From: Periconia sp. R9002
Lineage: Eukaryota > Ascomycota > Dothideomycetes > Pleosporales > Periconiaceae
DNA length: 19,942 nt
Assembly (NCBI GenBank): GCA_023627715.1
Contig: JAMAHW010000193.1
Coordinates: 1-19,942, forward strand
Direction of reading: 5' to 3'
This document shows positions 19,382 through 19,942 of this stretch, in pieces. Each line of letters starts with the position of its first letter. Position 1 is the stretch's first letter. A model generated the notes under the pieces. The model searched no databases. It was not told the origin of the DNA and saw only the letters and a program-made list of their open reading frames with translations. A program made the position numbers and the translations under genes.

Positions 19382-19511
19382 AATAATGATACCCCACAGG
19401 TACTTGAAAATATAGTTACTCTAATTGGGTGTTAGCACGTGGCAGCAGCTGAGGTGGCAAAGTGCCACCTGCAGTAGGGGAGATGGCCGACCCGTTCCTG
19501 CCCTGACCTTG
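19382..19511 (-). repeat. E2 right terminal inverted repeat
   Basis: The outer 30 bp (19482-19511) match the terminal family. Just inside is a perfect palindrome, GGTGGCA-AAG-TGCCACC (19453-19469). The equivalent position in the left repeat has a decayed version. Bases after the end (CAGACGCT) do not repeat those before the left end. Confidence 0.8.
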
Positions 19512-19942
19512 CAGACGCTTCGAAATGTACAGAAATTGTGGCACAACTCATTTTTACACCATATGCTCAGCCACAAGTGCCTCTGGAAACTCAATTATGA
19601 TAGCGTTAGTGACAGATGGGCTGGATGTTCTGTTCAAGATCGAGACCCACCTGCGGGGACCAGATTAGGCCCCTCGGCTAGCTAAACATAATCCATAAAT
19701 AAACGTGTGCGCTGGTAACACTCCAGCCAGTGGATGGCCTTACCAGGCTTGAATTGGGCGACTTATTATGCTGCAGCCGAGTGGCTCGCTATGCTAGACA
19801 CACTACGTCATCAACTCAAAACGCTCCTTTTCTTGCGCGTCGTCGGCAGCTTAGCAACTTTGCTATGGCGGCAGGTCGCTTATACCCGCTGGCTCAGCGT
19901 GGACTGGGGCGAAGCGAGAGTTGTCTTAGTCGGTGCTTAGGT
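19512..19942. other. Right edge of window, no gene seen
   Basis: A 68-codon open frame at 19734-19940 and shorter frames show no domain I recognise. Nothing here resembles the terminal repeat family. Confidence 0.35.

Larger units (their letters stand above)
13569..19511. mobile_element. TIR-bounded element E2 (5.94 kb) carrying a divergent pair of Zn2Cys6 regulators
   Basis: Inverted repeats of about 130 bp at 13569-13701 and 19382-19511 share the 30-bp terminal motif and, with gaps, most of the following 100 bp. They are much less similar than the E1 pair, so E2 appears older. The only genes inside are two paralogous Zn2Cys6 regulators read outward from a common 309-bp promoter. One ends 73 bp from the left repeat and the other about 350 bp from the right repeat. 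No transposase is visible and no target-site duplication was found. The pairing of these two ends rests on orientation and on shared subterminal sequence. Confidence 0.65.

Noticed and set aside
5004..19511. A Starship-type giant element covering the whole window
   Set aside because: NLR and regulator cargo would fit, but no tyrosine-recombinase (DUF3435) captain is visible. The window may be too small to test this.
19734..19940. 68-codon plus-strand frame at the right edge
   Set aside because: No domain, no splice or promoter context, and the frame closes just before the window ends.
1..19942. CRISPR arrays, tRNA or rRNA genes
   Set aside because: No regularly spaced direct repeats other than the TPR-coding arrays, and no cloverleaf or rRNA-like stretch seen by eye.

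Overview
The window looks like a gene-poor, repeat-rich accessory region from a filamentous ascomycete. The evidence is spliceosomal introns of 46-60 bp (one of about 211 bp) with GT..AG ends and CTAAC/CTGAC-like branch sites, fungal-specific protein families (HET, SesA-like NLR, Zn2Cys6 regulators, fungal GRF fingers), and mutations that look like RIP. A Dothideomycete such as a Pleosporales species is plausible, but that is an impression and not a result.

Layout from left to right. (1) 1-2832: a small two-exon GRF zinc-finger gene (929-1579), then a 492-bp MITE with a TA target duplication (1733-2224), ending in a lone terminal repeat (2803-2832). (2) 2833-5003: one gene for a DUF7924-like protein with a possible PD-(D/E)XK nuclease fold. 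(3) 5004-8747: a 3.74-kb segment bounded by about 161-bp inverted repeats that are about 96% identical. Its only gene is a three-exon SesA-like/NB-ARC/TPR NLR (941 aa). (4) 8748-13568: a single-exon HET/NB-ARC/TPR gene (1311 aa) with 14 full TPR units. (5) 13569-19511: a 5.94-kb segment bounded by older, diverged inverted repeats of about 130 bp. It holds two divergently transcribed paralogous Zn2Cys6 regulators. The minus-strand copy is broken by two in-frame TAG codons, and the plus-strand copy has a doubtful last intron. (6) 19512-19942: nothing recognisable.

The main observation is that one terminal sequence of about 30 bp occurs five times, in strictly alternating orientation (2803-, 5004+, 8718-, 13569+, 19482-). 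Those ends delimit two complete elements and the right end of a third. None of them encodes a visible transposase. The elements carry host-type cargo instead: an NLR, a regulator pair, and perhaps the GRF gene. This resembles Pack-type (gene-carrying, non-autonomous) transposons. The two NLR genes share the same kind of 42-residue TPR sensor array with different N-terminal effector domains, which fits a birth-and-death allorecognition or immunity locus. Most gene models were reconstructed by hand from splice signals and reading-frame continuity and have no transcript support.
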